Positions 17,664 to 27,329 are shown, counted from the first letter of the stretch. The stretch: DNA of 30,078 bases from Mikrocytos mackini (GCA_030180075.1 JASNJN010000223.1:1-30078); one strand, 5' to 3'. Numbers and translations: made by a program. The notes: generated by a model from the letters alone, not told the origin.

Positions 17664-18637
17664 ATAGAAATTCCTTTCTTGAACACTTTTTTTAATACCG
17701 TCGATTCTATTCCTTTCGTATGAAGAATTTCTGCTTCATCCACAATAACTACAATTGTTGATATTTTCTGTTTAGTTTTCTTTATGTTTGGATCTTGCTC
17801 TAACCTGTCGATTATGTGCTCTACTTTGTTGTCGTCATTATTTCGAATTTCTGAATTGTAATCTATTTCTGTGCCATTTAATGACGAGTAGACTATCTTT
17901 TCCATGCATCCCCCGCTAACCTCATCCATCAAATATGCAAGCAATTCTTTGTGTAATCCAGACTGTAATTTTAATGGGTTTTCTATTTCTTTTCCCCGTT
18001 TATTTTTCATTTCATTTAATTTTTCTATTTGTGTGGGACTTAAAGCTACTTTTCTTCTTATTTGATTATCGAAGTCTTCTGAAAGGTAATACAAAATACT
18101 GTCTTCGCTTTCTTGTTTGGATTGTTTAGCTTGATCATGAGACATCTTAAGATCTAGATTTATCACAACTATCTTATTCAAATCATGTATCATCCTGTCT
18201 TTCTCTGGAAGCATGTTGAAAAGCTTTAAATATATTTCGAATGGGTAGAACGTGGTAATTCCTTCTAATAGCTTTAGAAAGAATGTTTTCCCGCTTCCCG
18301 GTTGTTCAACAATAGATAAGGACTTTTCGTTTTTGACCATATAGCAGAGAGTTTCGAAGGCAAGAATCATATCGTTTTTTAGAAAAGCAGGGTTGGTGTT
18401 GTATATTTCTGATGCTTGGTAGCGGTGTAGTCGTATATTGAGTAGTTTGTTTTCAAGAGTGGGTTGGGATGTCTGGGGTTCTAACATTCTTATGACTTCA
18501 GAAATATCCGAATTAGTCATAATTTTGTATTTTTTGATGTTTTCATTCAACTTTACTAATTCTGTGTCGTCTATTCCGGTAGTTTCGTTGTTGTCGCTCA
18601 TAATGAAGCTAGATTTTTGAAAAAGTAAGATAGACAT
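17639..18637 (-). CDS. P-loop ATPase part of ATPase-nuclease gene (AAA-ATPase-like / Crinkler-RHS-like)
   Basis: The 332-residue frame starts at ATG 18637 (a second ATG at 18601 fits MSDNNETTG). It has a P-loop SLSIVEQPGSGKTFFLKLLE (about 112-119), in which the first Gly of G-x4-G-K-T is Glu; then F-Y-P-F-E-I-Y-L-K-L-F and I-V-V-I-N-L-D-L, the pattern of the AAA-ATPase_like/RHS-type NTPases; and Walker B TIVVIVDEAEILH (about 297). It stops soon after Walker B, too early for a complete ATPase (sensor and arginine-finger region missing), inside a segment where the downstream frame is already open. A seven-T run at 17687-17693 is the likely frameshift point. Either one broken gene or a sequencing error; the function of this family in such genomes is not established. 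Confidence 0.65.
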   Translation of the reverse strand: MSILLFQKSSFIMSDNNETTGIDDTELVKLNENIKKYKIMTNSDISEVIRMLEPQTSQPTLENKLLNIRLHRYQASEIYNTNPAFLKNDMILAFETLCYMVKNEKSLSIVEQPGSGKTFFLKLLEGITTFYPFEIYLKLFNMLPEKDRMIHDLNKIVVINLDLKMSHDQAKQSKQESEDSILYYLSEDFDNQIRRKVALSPTQIEKLNEMKNKRGKEIENPLKLQSGLHKELLAYLMDEVSGGCMEKIVYSSLNGTEIDYNSEIRNNDDNKVEHIIDRLEQDPNIKKTKQKISTIVVIVDEAEILHTKGIESTVLKKVFKKGISICKWQSIL

Positions 18638-19299
18638 AATTTGGGCTCGGAGTTAATTCGTTCCAGGAATCTTCCATTTGGACATGAACAGTAAAAAATG
18701 AACATAGATTGGTAAAAAATCCCATATATTAGCGAAAATATTATCAAATCCAAAAAATCACATAAAATGGAATATTGTCCCACAAAAAAGTAAAAATCGC
18801 AGGAAATATGACAAGAAAATTTATACATTCTAACGCAATGTTATGGCCAAAAAAATCATTTTAAAAATTTGCATGGAATTATTTTGTTTTTTACAACTAA
18901 CTTTTTTTTCCATTTTCAAAAATTTTCACCAATTCATGGGAATTTTTACCTATTCAATACCAAATTTTCGAAATATCCATGTAATTTTTACCATTTACAT
19001 GGGAATTTCTGCATATTATTATGTACCAATCTTCAGTATATTACAAACATTCAGGATAAAAAATATTATTTTTTTGATTTTAAATACCTTATTTCCATAA
19101 TTTGCACTCTAATTTCAAAGTTTTAACTGATATAAAAACTCATACAAATTAAATAAGCTTTATCTGGAACATATCAAGAGTATATTTGAGGATTTTTAAA
19201 ACCAATGTTGTTATTATAATGATTTTACAATATTATTTTAATATTATCCCTGGACAAGAAACCACAGCTAAATTTAAAATTTACCAAAACTCCATAGAG
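18638..19299. other. AT-rich non-coding region
   Basis: No credible gene: short ORFs here are low-complexity K/N/F-rich by-products of AT content. Between 18900 and 19010 the words CATGGGAATTT and TTTTTACC recur several times, suggesting a degraded short repeat. Confidence 0.4.
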
Positions 19300-19570
19300 T
19301 CATTCAAATCAATAGACCAGACAACCCCACTGTACAGGGGCTAGGGTCAATGTTGAGCGAAAGGCCTAAACCGACTATCATGTTGAGAACACTATCTCTT
19401 TCTGTGTCTTGCATTATGGATACTTCTATGAGAGCTAGAACCTAATCGAGTACCACACGACAACCACCCCGCTAAAGCTAAAACGCTGAGGTCATGAACC
19501 TTTATACAAAAGGGATGGGCGGAAAACATTCAACCAGGGTGGGGTTTTGGACACTCAAAACCCCTTTTCG
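19300..19570. repeat. GC-richer island, possible SINE-like remnant with terminal hairpin
   Basis: This segment is noticeably richer in G+C than its surroundings and has no long ORF. On the minus strand around 19440-19490 there are pol III box-like words, TAGCTTTAGCGGGG (A-box-like) and GGTTCTAGCTC (B-box-like), about 24 bases apart, but they do not fold into a tRNA. A perfect 9-bp stem GGGGTTTTG/CAAAACCCC with a 6-base loop lies at 19541-19564. A tRNA-derived SINE fossil is possible; a LINE fragment is an alternative. Confidence 0.25.
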
Positions 19571-19885
19571 ACATGACAGTGGTTTTAACCGGAGAAATCT
19601 GGTTTAAACCGGCTAAACCCAAAATTTGAAATTTGAAAAATTATGTTTGAAATATGATTGAATTATCAGAAAAGACGATTAGATATATATAATGTAGCAA
19701 CTAAAAAGAATTGTACATTTCGAAATTTTCAAAATGGTCCATTCATGAGGGATTTTGTGACCTTACAACCCAACCCAAAGTTATTTTACCTCAAAAGTCC
19801 GAAATTTTAATTTGAAAATGACAAAAATATTTCCCCTCTATAAATCGAGGTTTTTGACATTTTTGGTGTCAAAAAGGTTTATGAT

Positions 19886-20064
19886 TAGAGTTCCCAAAAT
19901 TCTCGAACCTAAAATTTACCGAGAATCGAGAAACGGATTTATGGCCATATTTCCCGGGAAATGAGAAAAATTCTCGAAATTCTCGAAAATTTTCGAGAAT
20001 TTTAGACGTAAAAAGTCCAGTTCCCGGGATTCGAGAAATCGATTCCCGGGAATTGGGAACTCTA
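19886..20064. mobile_element. Short MITE with TAGAGTTCCCAA inverted ends
   Basis: The 179-bp segment starts TAGAGTTCCCAA and ends TTGGGAACTCTA, a perfect 12-bp inverted repeat. Its interior is a chain of TTCTCGA/TCGAGAA and CCCGGGAA palindromic words. The flanking octamers do not match, so the target duplication is lost or the family differs from hAT. End sequence type (TAGAG) groups it with the elements at 2764 and 3182. Confidence 0.55.
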
Positions 20065-20227
20065 ATTTACGGTATAAATGAAAACGGATGGAAAATAATA
20101 TAAACATGATGGGTTGACCTTCAGTTTATGACGGATTTTCAAATTTCAAAAAGGACTCATCTTGAAACAAAAAACATATTATGTTTTTTGCCCTAAGCGA
20201 TTTATATTATTTTTGTCAAGTTTTAAC

Positions 20228-20863
20228 CAGAGGTGTCAAAAATGAAAAAAATCTATTCCGATTCCGACCGACTCTGACGTCGGGTCGGCCGGAAGAGTTT
20301 CCCTTTCCGATCGCTCATGTAAATTGAAATTACAATTTTTTTAATAAAAATTTTATTGTACATTTTTTACTAGCATGTTTGTAATAAAAAAATTTACCAT
20401 GTAATTAAACACTATAAATGATTTTCAACAACAAAATTGTGATTATTGTGTTAATTCATATCTAATAAATACCCTTGTATATGATATATCAAAATCATCT
20501 TAGTATTATCGAGCAAATTTGCTCATTTAAAGTGTTTTAAAGACTTATATTATAAAATAACCTTTCTATGTTTTATTTTGACTTCAAAAGTGCCACAAAA
20601 ATCATTAAAAATTATTTTTTATTTTTATGTTATTTTGAATTCAATATATAAACCTTATAACGAAACTAAATCGATTGGTTTGAGTTTTGTGTTAAATTAT
20701 GGATTTCATTACACTATATTATTGTATCAAAAGTGATTTTATATCAAAATAAAGAAAATATGCCTTTTTGGGTCAGAAATTAGATATTTTCCAATGTCCT
20801 TCCGGCCGGTTCCAACCCAATCGAATCGGAAAAGTATCGATCGGGCAGAAGCTGACACCTCTG
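20228..20863. mobile_element. hAT-like MITE (CAGAGGTGTCA ends)
   Basis: The 636-bp segment starts CAGAGGTGTCA and ends TGACACCTCTG. Flanks GTTTTAAC (20220-20227) and ATTTAAAC (20864-20871) match at 6 of 8 positions. GC-rich subterminal blocks (20255-20310 with GGTCGGCCGG, and 20800-20850 with CCGGCCGGTTCC) are also mutually inverted, while the middle is very AT-rich and non-coding. CAGRG termini plus 8-bp duplications are classical for hAT elements. Confidence 0.75.
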
Positions 20864-20875
20864 ATTTAAACATTC

Positions 20876-21045
20876 ACCAACTCATTGATATAATACCAAA
20901 ATTTAACTCTTATCTATCTTTTAAAGACCTATCATTTTCATTTCTTTACAATAATGTTGGTATTTTGGTTTGGAAAATGATAATCTCAATAATTTCTGAG
21001 TTAATTTAGAGAAATGAATTCAAATTCCACATTATGAACATTCGT
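20876..21045. repeat. Fragment of the mariner-type MITE family of 23681-24275
   Basis: The sequence from ATTCACCAACTCATTGATAT onward parallels about 24100-24270: CATTGATATAAT, then CTATCTTTTAAAGACCTATC, TTGGTATTTT, TTAGAGAAAT and AAATTCCAC occur in the same order. Only the right half is recognisable. The hAT-like element ending at 20863 lies immediately to its left and may have inserted into it. Confidence 0.55.
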
Positions 21046-21359
21046 AGTATAACCAAACAAAGGAATTAACACAAGTAAAATAAAATAATTGAGTTTAATT
21101 ATTGTTACATTATGTAAATTAAAATAGTGAATTATGTTATAAGTTACCGGTATTCGACGATAATAAACGATATCGATAATGGCCCAATTATTGGAATACC
21201 AACAAATACAGGTATTATTTTTGGAAACTCTACATAGACTTAAAATTTAAACTGAGTTGGCAGGTTTCTCTTAAACAGAAATAGAAGAATACTAAAATGG
21301 ATTTAGACCATTGCAAAGCATGTTTAATTATGATTTTTGATATAAGTGCGGATTTATAG
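21046..21359. other. AT-rich spacer with a solo MITE end
   Basis: No gene is visible. TTTTTGGAAACTCTA at about 21218-21233 matches the terminal repeat of the TAGAGTTTCC family, but no left partner was found nearby. Confidence 0.35.
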
Positions 21360-21367
21360 GTTAAAAG

Positions 21368-21733
21368 CAGAGTTGAGAATTTCCGACCCGACCGCCCGAA
21401 TGGGTCGGGTTCGGGCGGAAGAAGGTCAAAAAACACTAAAAACTCTCACATGGATGCACTTTTAAAAATATGCACCATTTTACTAATTTACGTTAGATAT
21501 TTACGTAATTTGATTTATTAAATAGTTAACATACTATAATATCGGATACTATGATGAAAACAAGTTAAAACAAATAATTTTTGAGCTTTGATTCGTTATT
21601 TTTGAATATCATTAAATTGGGAAATTTGATTTTTTAGTAGAAATTTTATTACAAATTTCCTACCTGACCCGCCCGACCCGAAGGCGGGGCGGGTCGGGTC
21701 GGGTTCTGGATTTAGGCAAAATTCTCATCTCTG
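21368..21733. mobile_element. hAT MITE family A, copy 1, with perfect 8-bp target duplication
   Basis: The 366-bp segment starts CAGAGTTGAGAATTT and ends AAATTCTCATCTCTG (one mismatch). It is flanked on both sides by GTTAAAAG (21360-21367 and 21734-21741), a perfect 8-bp duplication. Subterminal GC-rich arrays (GACCCGACC, GGGTCGGGTT, GGGCGGGTCGG) stand out in the AT-rich DNA; the core is AT-rich without coding capacity. A sister copy lies at 24292. Confidence 0.92.
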
Positions 21734-21741
21734 GTTAAAAG

Positions 21742-22508
21742 TATAACACAGATAGATAATTGGTTAGATATAGGAATTTGTTAAAATTTTCAAAGGTATT
21801 TTAGGATATTAATAACAACTGGTATTTAGGATATTTTATTTTTGGTTCATCTCCAAATAATTATTTGAAAGCTTTTAATAGAGTAATAAAAGAGACTTTG
21901 TTTATTATGTGAAATGAATGTAATGGAATTGAATAATATAATAGGAAATTTAATTTGGATGGTTTAAAATTTCCACGAATTTCCCAAAATTCTCAAACAA
22001 AATTTTTACGGGCTGTTCATGAAAACTATTAAGAATTATCTCTAAAATTTGTTTGTAGGGATTTAGGAAATTTGTTGCAATCTTATACGGCCTAAAAACG
22101 TCACAAAAACAAAATACCATTGTATTACATAGTTTTGCGAGTTCCTTGTTGATAAATTAATCAGGTTTCGAGTTTGTGATTTTATACCGAGTTGGGTATT
22201 TATCAAATAAAGTTGTAAAAAACAAGAGAATAGGATAGTAACTAAAACAATCATCAAAAACACATTTGAAAATAGCAAAAAGATGAAATCTTCTAAAATA
22301 TCATTCAAAAATATGATGTTCCCACTTTTTAATTCTTAACACACATTTTATGTAATCAGATGCTATATTTTAGTATTACATCTACATGCTTGTACATAAT
22401 ATCTTGCATATATAACATGGCCTCTAATTCGAGTCGAGTTCGAGTTGCATTTTTCTCTACTCAAAGCTGTCCCCACTCGAACCTAATCTATGAAAAACTC
22501 TAATTGTA
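21742..22508. other. AT-rich non-coding region
   Basis: No ORF or RNA gene is supported. At 22425-22500 there is a denser cluster of TCGAGT/CTCGAA words (ATTCGAGTCGAGTTCGAGTT) of unknown type; a B-box-like GGTTCGAG on the minus strand there does not sit in a tRNA fold. Confidence 0.35.
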
Positions 22509-22510
22509 TA

Positions 22511-23150
22511 CAGTAAACTACGAAGGTTTAGCCAATTTTAAGACTTATTCGCTCCATTCTTAGCCAATTTTTAGGGGGTTTGGTCCAATTTAATTAAAAA
22601 TATGTTACTGTTTAAGTGCTTCCAGGGCTCTGAAAATGATACAGGATCGTGAAAATATTGAATTTACCCCAAATCAATCGCCAATACATTGTTTTGTTAA
22701 GTTCTTTAGGTGGGCAACATTCTAGTGTTAGTCAAATTACAACATAATTTTGAAATACCTGAAAATTGTGTTTATCCCCGTTTTTTAACCGAACTCTGTG
22801 GTTAAACTACGGGNTAGTGTTAGTAAAATTACAAAATAATTTTGAAGTACCTGTAAATTGTGTTTATCCCCATTTTTAACCGAACTATGTGGTTAAAACG
22901 TTTCCCCGTAGTTTTACTTGTATTTGAAATTCACCATTTGTTTTTTATAGATGAAAATATATATTATCAATAGGTTTTATATGATTTTCCTGAATGGATG
23001 ATACAATCAAGGGTCCCCCCTTGGGAAAACAACAAATGAGATTTTTATTACCGAAATATATAAAGAGAATTTAGATGTCTTAGTCACTCTAATCTTAGCC
23101 AGTCCAAGGCATTTTTGGACAAAAACCGGCTAAACCTCAAGAGTTTACTG
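22511..23150. mobile_element. mariner-type MITE (TACAGTAAAC ends, TA duplication)
   Basis: Left end CAGTAAACTACGAAGGTTTA and the inverse of the right end CAGTAAACTCTTGAGGTTTA share most positions and continue GCC-A/G-A/G-TTTT. Both ends are flanked by TA (22509-22510 and 23151-23152). CAGT-starting ends and TA targets point to the Tc1/mariner-pogo group. The 640-bp interior has no transposase. It contains an about 85-bp direct duplication around the N at 22814. A diverged relative lies at 25060-25555. Confidence 0.75.
22723..22898. repeat. Local direct duplication of about 85 bp with an N at the junction
   Basis: The blocks 22723-22808 and 22815-22898 both run TAGTGTTAGT...GTGTTTATCCCC...GTGGTTAAA with scattered substitutions. 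A single N at 22814 separates them. The related copy near 25250 has the block once. Either a real tandem duplication or an assembly join. Confidence 0.7.
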
Positions 23151-23152
23151 TA

Positions 23153-23678
23153 GCTATATTGTTTAAAAATAAACTTGCGGTGTAGTGACAAGACGACAAC
23201 TGAACCCGGGAAAGCGGGTAGGAGTGACCTGAAAACAGGATAAATTTAATTAATTAATTATATTTTATTTCTGTTTAAAAATAAAATACATAATTTTCTG
23301 ATTTTCTGCTTTCTGATATTTTGACACGCTTTTGAAATATTGCCTAAATATTTTCGATTCATACATCTAAAATTAATCTATAATATTTCGTTTTATTTCT
23401 TAAATTACATATTTTAAAACGCCAGTATTATTTTCTAGCCATAACAACCATATTATCTTAAATTTAAAATAAAATTGTATCAGTCTAATATTTTTGACAT
23501 GAGGTGTAGGTTTTATTAGAAAAATTTGATATTGATTTATAGAGCAGACAGAAAACATACCTCGAAAAATGAATAATATACCTATTTAAAAGTTACCTCG
23601 CCCACTGTAAGTTTTTTAAAATTTTGTAGTAAAATACCGAAATTTACCTATAAATTTAAAACTAAGGTTTAAGTTTTA
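23153..23678. other. AT-rich non-coding region
   Basis: No gene recognised. Contains TTAATTAATTAATT near 23249 and otherwise plain AT-rich sequence. Confidence 0.35.
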
Positions 23679-23680
23679 TA

Positions 23681-24275
23681 CAGTAAATACTGGGTTAGTG
23701 GACACTTTGATAGTAGAATCACATTGATAATGGACTAATTTTCATCAATATTCGAACATTTTGGAAAATTAATTTTCTAAAAATTCGAAAAAAATTTGTT
23801 AAATTTTATTTTTAATAAGTTTTTAAGACCCGGTTTGCATTTATTATGACTTAAAATCTACTAATTTCACAAAATTTATATGTTTCAAAATTATAAAATT
23901 TGGTTAGTGGAGTGATGTCAAAACATAATTTTAACCTTGTTATTTTTATTAAATTTAGCCCAAACCTCCTTTAAGGTCATTTTAGAGTGTTTAAAAATAC
24001 GTTGTGAAGATTGTTTTGAATATAAAATATTATATCATTCATATAATCTAATGATAAAATCCAAAATTTTAGTTAACAATTGTATATTTCAACACCCGCC
24101 CATTCATTGATATAATTGTAAAATCTAACAATTTATTTATCTTTTAAAGATCTATCATTTCCATATCTTTAACATAATATTGGTAATTTTATAGTTTATA
24201 AAAATGTAAATATCACCGATAGTGGACTAAATTTTAGAGAAATAAATTGAAATTCCACTATATCAATATTTACTG
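23681..24275. mobile_element. Second mariner-type MITE family (CAGTAAATA ends, TA duplication)
   Basis: Left end TACAGTAAATACTGGGTTAG and the inverse of the right end TACAGTAAATATTGATATAG share the outer 12 bases with one difference, and further inward both carry TAGTGGA. TA dinucleotides flank both ends (23679-23680, 24276-24277). The 595-bp interior is AT-rich without transposase. A hAT MITE begins 16 bp to the right; a partial relative is at 20876-21045. Confidence 0.72.
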
Positions 24276-24291
24276 TATAATTTGATCAAAC

Positions 24292-24644
24292 CAGAGTTGA
24301 GAATTTCCGACCCGACCCGAACGGGTCGGGTTCGGGCGGAAGAAGGCCAAAAAAACGCTAAAAACTCTCACATGGATGCACTTTTAAAAATATACACAAT
24401 TTTACTAATTTACGCTAGATATTTACTTAATTTTATTTATTAAATAGTTAATTTACTCTAATATTAGATTCTAACATGAAAACAAGTTAAAACAAATAAT
24501 TTTTGAGCTTTGATTTGTTTTTTTTAATATCATTAAATTTGGGGAATTAAGTTTTTGGTAGAAAATTTTTTACAAATTTCCTACCCGACCCGCCCGACCC
24601 GAAGGCGGGGCGGGTTCTGGATTTAGGCAAAATTCTCAACTCTG
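24292..24644. mobile_element. hAT MITE family A, copy 2, with perfect 8-bp target duplication
   Basis: The 353-bp element starts CAGAGTTGAGAATTT and ends AAATTCTCAACTCTG, a perfect inverted repeat. GATCAAAC occurs on both sides (24284-24291 and 24645-24652). It is closely similar to copy 1 along its whole length, including GGATGCACTTTTAAAAATAT and AACAAATAATTTTTGAGCTT, with small indels in the GC-rich subterminal arrays. The two copies and their perfect duplications define the family and imply fairly recent movement by an enzyme encoded elsewhere. Confidence 0.93.
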
Positions 24645-24726
24645 GATCAAACTATTAAACTAAATTTGGAATCATTGAAAATCTACGTTTTCTTAAGAAA
24701 TAAATAGTATTATAAAATTATAATAC

Positions 24727-25555
24727 AGTCAAACCCCGTTGATACGAATATCGTATTAAACGAACTATTAACATAAATAATTTATTCGAATTCTAAGAAT
24801 AGTGTTGTATATAATAATGTCTAGCATCAGCCCTATAGGCTTTTGGGGGCTAGTTATCCCTTTAATGCAATTCAAAATGGGGTCGCAGGGCCTACGTTCA
24901 ATATCATTTTCGGTTAATAAAAACAAAATTTAAGGATTTTTACTTGTAAACAGACCTAAATTTTTTAGAAAATACACAATATATTGTGGTACATCATAAT
25001 AAATATTATAAATATCATTTGAGAATTATAATAAAGTAGAATCACACATATTAATCCATTTATGGAGTTAACCACGCTGATGTTGGTCGGTTTTATAGGT
25101 TTTTGGTCCATTTAATTAAAAGAAGTTTAACTGTGTAAGTATTTTAGAGCAGTGAAAATGATACATGGTCATAAAATATTAAATTGGCCCAAATCAATCG
25201 CTTTTACATTGTTTTGCGAAATTCTATAGATGACCTATATTTTAATGTCAGTCAAATTTCAAAATAATTTTGAAATAATTGGAAAATATATTAATCCTAT
25301 TTTTTAATAGAACTCTTCGGTTTAAACGATTTCATGTGGTTTATTTATAATTAAAATTCGTTATTCGTATTATATAAATTTAAATAATCATTATTAATAG
25401 GTTTGTATTATATGTTGGATGGATGATATAACATAAGGAAACCTTTGGGAAAACAACTTATTGAGATTAATGTTCCATATATGAGTTATTTAGTTGTCTT
25501 AGTCAGCTCAAGGCACTGTTGGACAAAATACCTGCAAAACTTTGAAAGTTCACTG
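24727..25555. mobile_element. Candidate composite mariner/pogo-type element
   Basis: TATAATACAGTCAAACCCCG at 24719-24738 has the look of a pogo/Tigger-type left end. The right side, AAGTTCACTGTATTATA near 25545-25560, gives an inverted TATAATACAGT plus TA targets. The right part (about 25060-25555) is a diverged relative of the MITE at 22511 (shared GGTCCATTTAATTAAAA, CCCAAATCAATCGC, GTGTTTT-type order and GGGAAAACAAC). The left about 300 bp is unrelated, so two elements may be superimposed; boundaries are uncertain. Confidence 0.4.
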
Positions 25556-25637
25556 TATTATAATGTAGATGTTTACAAACTTCTATTTCTGAAATCATTC
25601 AAGTTTAAGAAATTTGGAAGAATTCATAAATCACAAT

Positions 25638-26003
25638 TAGAGATTGGACTTACGAATATTCGTTTTGAAAAATTTCGAATATTCGCCAAAAATCGAATTT
25701 CTGATATTCGTTTTCCGAATATTGTTTGAAAATAATTTCAATTTTTGCAAAAAATTTTTTAAAATATTCGAATATTCGTTAATTATTTTGATGTAAAAAA
25801 TATAATTTTGGAGTTTAATTAAAAAAAGACACGCAAAATTTAGTTTTTAAAACCAGAATGACGAAATCAATATTTAAAATAAATTTATTAAAACAATTTC
25901 AGCATATTTAGACATTTCAAAATTCCGAAGATTATTCGAATATTCGTCTACTTGGAAAATCGTGCTTCGAATATTCGCTCATTTTGCAAGTGTCCAACCT
26001 CTA
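25638..26003. mobile_element. Degenerate MITE with TAGAG ends and ATTCG-rich interior
   Basis: The 366-bp segment begins TAGAGATTGGAC and ends GTCCAACCTCTA, an inverted repeat with one mismatch. Its sub-ends are packed with CGAATATTCG words (25655-25730 and 25925-25980), as in the larger element at 3182. Flanking octamers match poorly, so it is old or its limits are off by a few bases. Confidence 0.5.
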
Positions 26004-26761
26004 TTATAAATATTTTAATTCTGTCACGTCATTTATCTTCTGTATAAATTCTTTGCGAAAAGTTTTACTGAATTTAAGTTGATTATAATCAAGAGTATGG
26101 TTATGATTAGGGGCACGAGTGCCCACAGCCACAAAAATGTTTCACAATCAAAAATTAGAAATTATTATTTATTTTTCGAAAAAATATAAGTAGCTAGAAA
26201 GTTTATTTTAGTATTTAGAATAAATTATTTTTTACCAGGATATTGTTATTATTAGGGCAACCCATTTATTGCGCAATAAAAATGCATTATTTGCACTAAC
26301 GTTTTTTTATTTTTGTACATAATTTGCAGTAACAACTGGTTTAATAATCACATTATCAAACCACGAAATTCATTATTTTCTATAAAAATTAACTATAGAT
26401 ATTTTATATAATGTTTATTTTGTGTAGAGTTTCCATTTCAGAGTCTCTAATTTATCGTGAATTGAGAATGCATTTTAAAATCTATTTCCCAAGGAAGAGG
26501 ATGAATTTATCGAGAAATTTTATGTATAAAATTCCAATTTCTGGGAATAAACATTTTTTTACTTGATCTGTTCAAGAACATGAACATTCCGATTTGAAAT
26601 AAATGCCAACGAGATAATTTAACACAAAATGTTGGGCCACAAGATAAAATCTAATGAAACAGACAAACATATCGAGAGACACCAGAACAACTTCTAATAT
26701 ATTCGTATAAAAATAGTATTGGTGAAAGGCGACTGAAAATTGACCCTGCCATTTCTGGTTT
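26004..26761. other. AT-rich non-coding region with isolated repeat ends
   Basis: No gene is visible. Isolated MITE-like ends include TTAGGGGCACGAGTGCCC near 26109 (a tight GGGCAC/GTGCCC hairpin) and TAGAGTTTCCATTT near 26426. TTGTTATTATTAGGG at about 26242 has its perfect inverse near 27418, possibly the outer ends of a larger composite element. Confidence 0.35.
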
Positions 26762-26893
26762 AATTCGAACTGGCCACATTTTTACCAAAACAGCCACAAA
26801 ATTCAAACTGGCCACATTTCTACCAACTGGCCACAATTCTTCCAAATAGCCACAAAAATTCCAAATGGCCACATTTCTTCCAAATAGCCACAT
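26762..26893 (-). repeat. Array 1 of about 18-bp TGTGGCYA-TTGGAAG repeats (minus orientation)
   Basis: Seven units of about 18 bp, read on the minus strand as TGTGGCTATTTGGAAGAA and TGTGGCCAGTTGGTAGAA variants, alternate in a fixed order. The same order occurs in plus orientation at 27037 and 27257, so this is one arm of a large inverted repeat. There is no coding sense. Confidence 0.85.
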
Positions 26894-27036
26894 TTATGGG
26901 CACTCAATTTCTAAAAACTCGAGTGTATGCCAATAATACAGTTTCTAATTATGGGAAAACGACTGAAATTATCAAATTAAAATACGAGGTACGATTTTCA
27001 CCACTATTTAAGCGTATATCTTGTCGTGACAAAAAA

Positions 27037-27116
27037 TGTGGCTATTTGGAAGAAAATGTGGCCAGTTGGAATTTTTGTGGCTATTTGGAAGAATTGTGGC
27101 CAGTTGGAAGAAAAAA
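27037..27116 (+). repeat. Array 2 of TGTGGCYA-TTGGAAG repeats (plus orientation)
   Basis: Four units in plus orientation, in the order TGTGGCTATTTGGAAGAA, TGTGGCCAGTTGGAATTT, GTGGCTATTTGGAAGAAT, TGTGGCCAGTTGGAAGAA. The pattern is the inverse complement of array 1 across a spacer of about 143 bp. Confidence 0.85.
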
Positions 27117-27256
27117 TGCCGAACATATTTGAACCAAATTTTAAAAAAATTTAATTGGTTCAGAACATTCTTTATGGTATAAAACTAACTAAGCGTTAAT
27201 AAAAAGTATTAATATTACCGATATACCATAATAGCCCTGAAATAACGAAATCCAAA

Positions 27257-27329
27257 TGTGGCCAGCTGGAATTTTTGTGGCTATTTGGAAGAATTGTGGC
27301 CAGTTGGTAGAAATGTGGCCAGTTGGAAG
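27257..27329 (+). repeat. Array 3 of TGTGGCYA-TTGGAAG repeats (plus orientation)
   Basis: Four more units, TGTGGCCAGCTGGAATTT, GTGGCTATTTGGAAGAAT, TGTGGCCAGTTGGTAGAA, TGTGGCCAGTTGGAAG. The GGTAGAA variant in third place also occurs in array 1, so array 3 pairs best with the left part of array 1. Foldback-type transposons have such tandem-repeat arms. Confidence 0.85.

Noticed and set aside
18843-19126. Two overlapping 85-codon plus-strand ORFs
   Set aside because: Low-complexity F/I/N-rich reading frames in a degraded repeat region; no start context or homology visible.
22440-22500. Possible tRNA because of GGTTCGAG on the minus strand
   Set aside because: No matching T-stem, acceptor stem or A box at the proper distance.
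25445-25729. 94-codon plus-strand ORF
   Set aside because: Crosses the end of one MITE and the start of another, so it cannot be a conserved gene.
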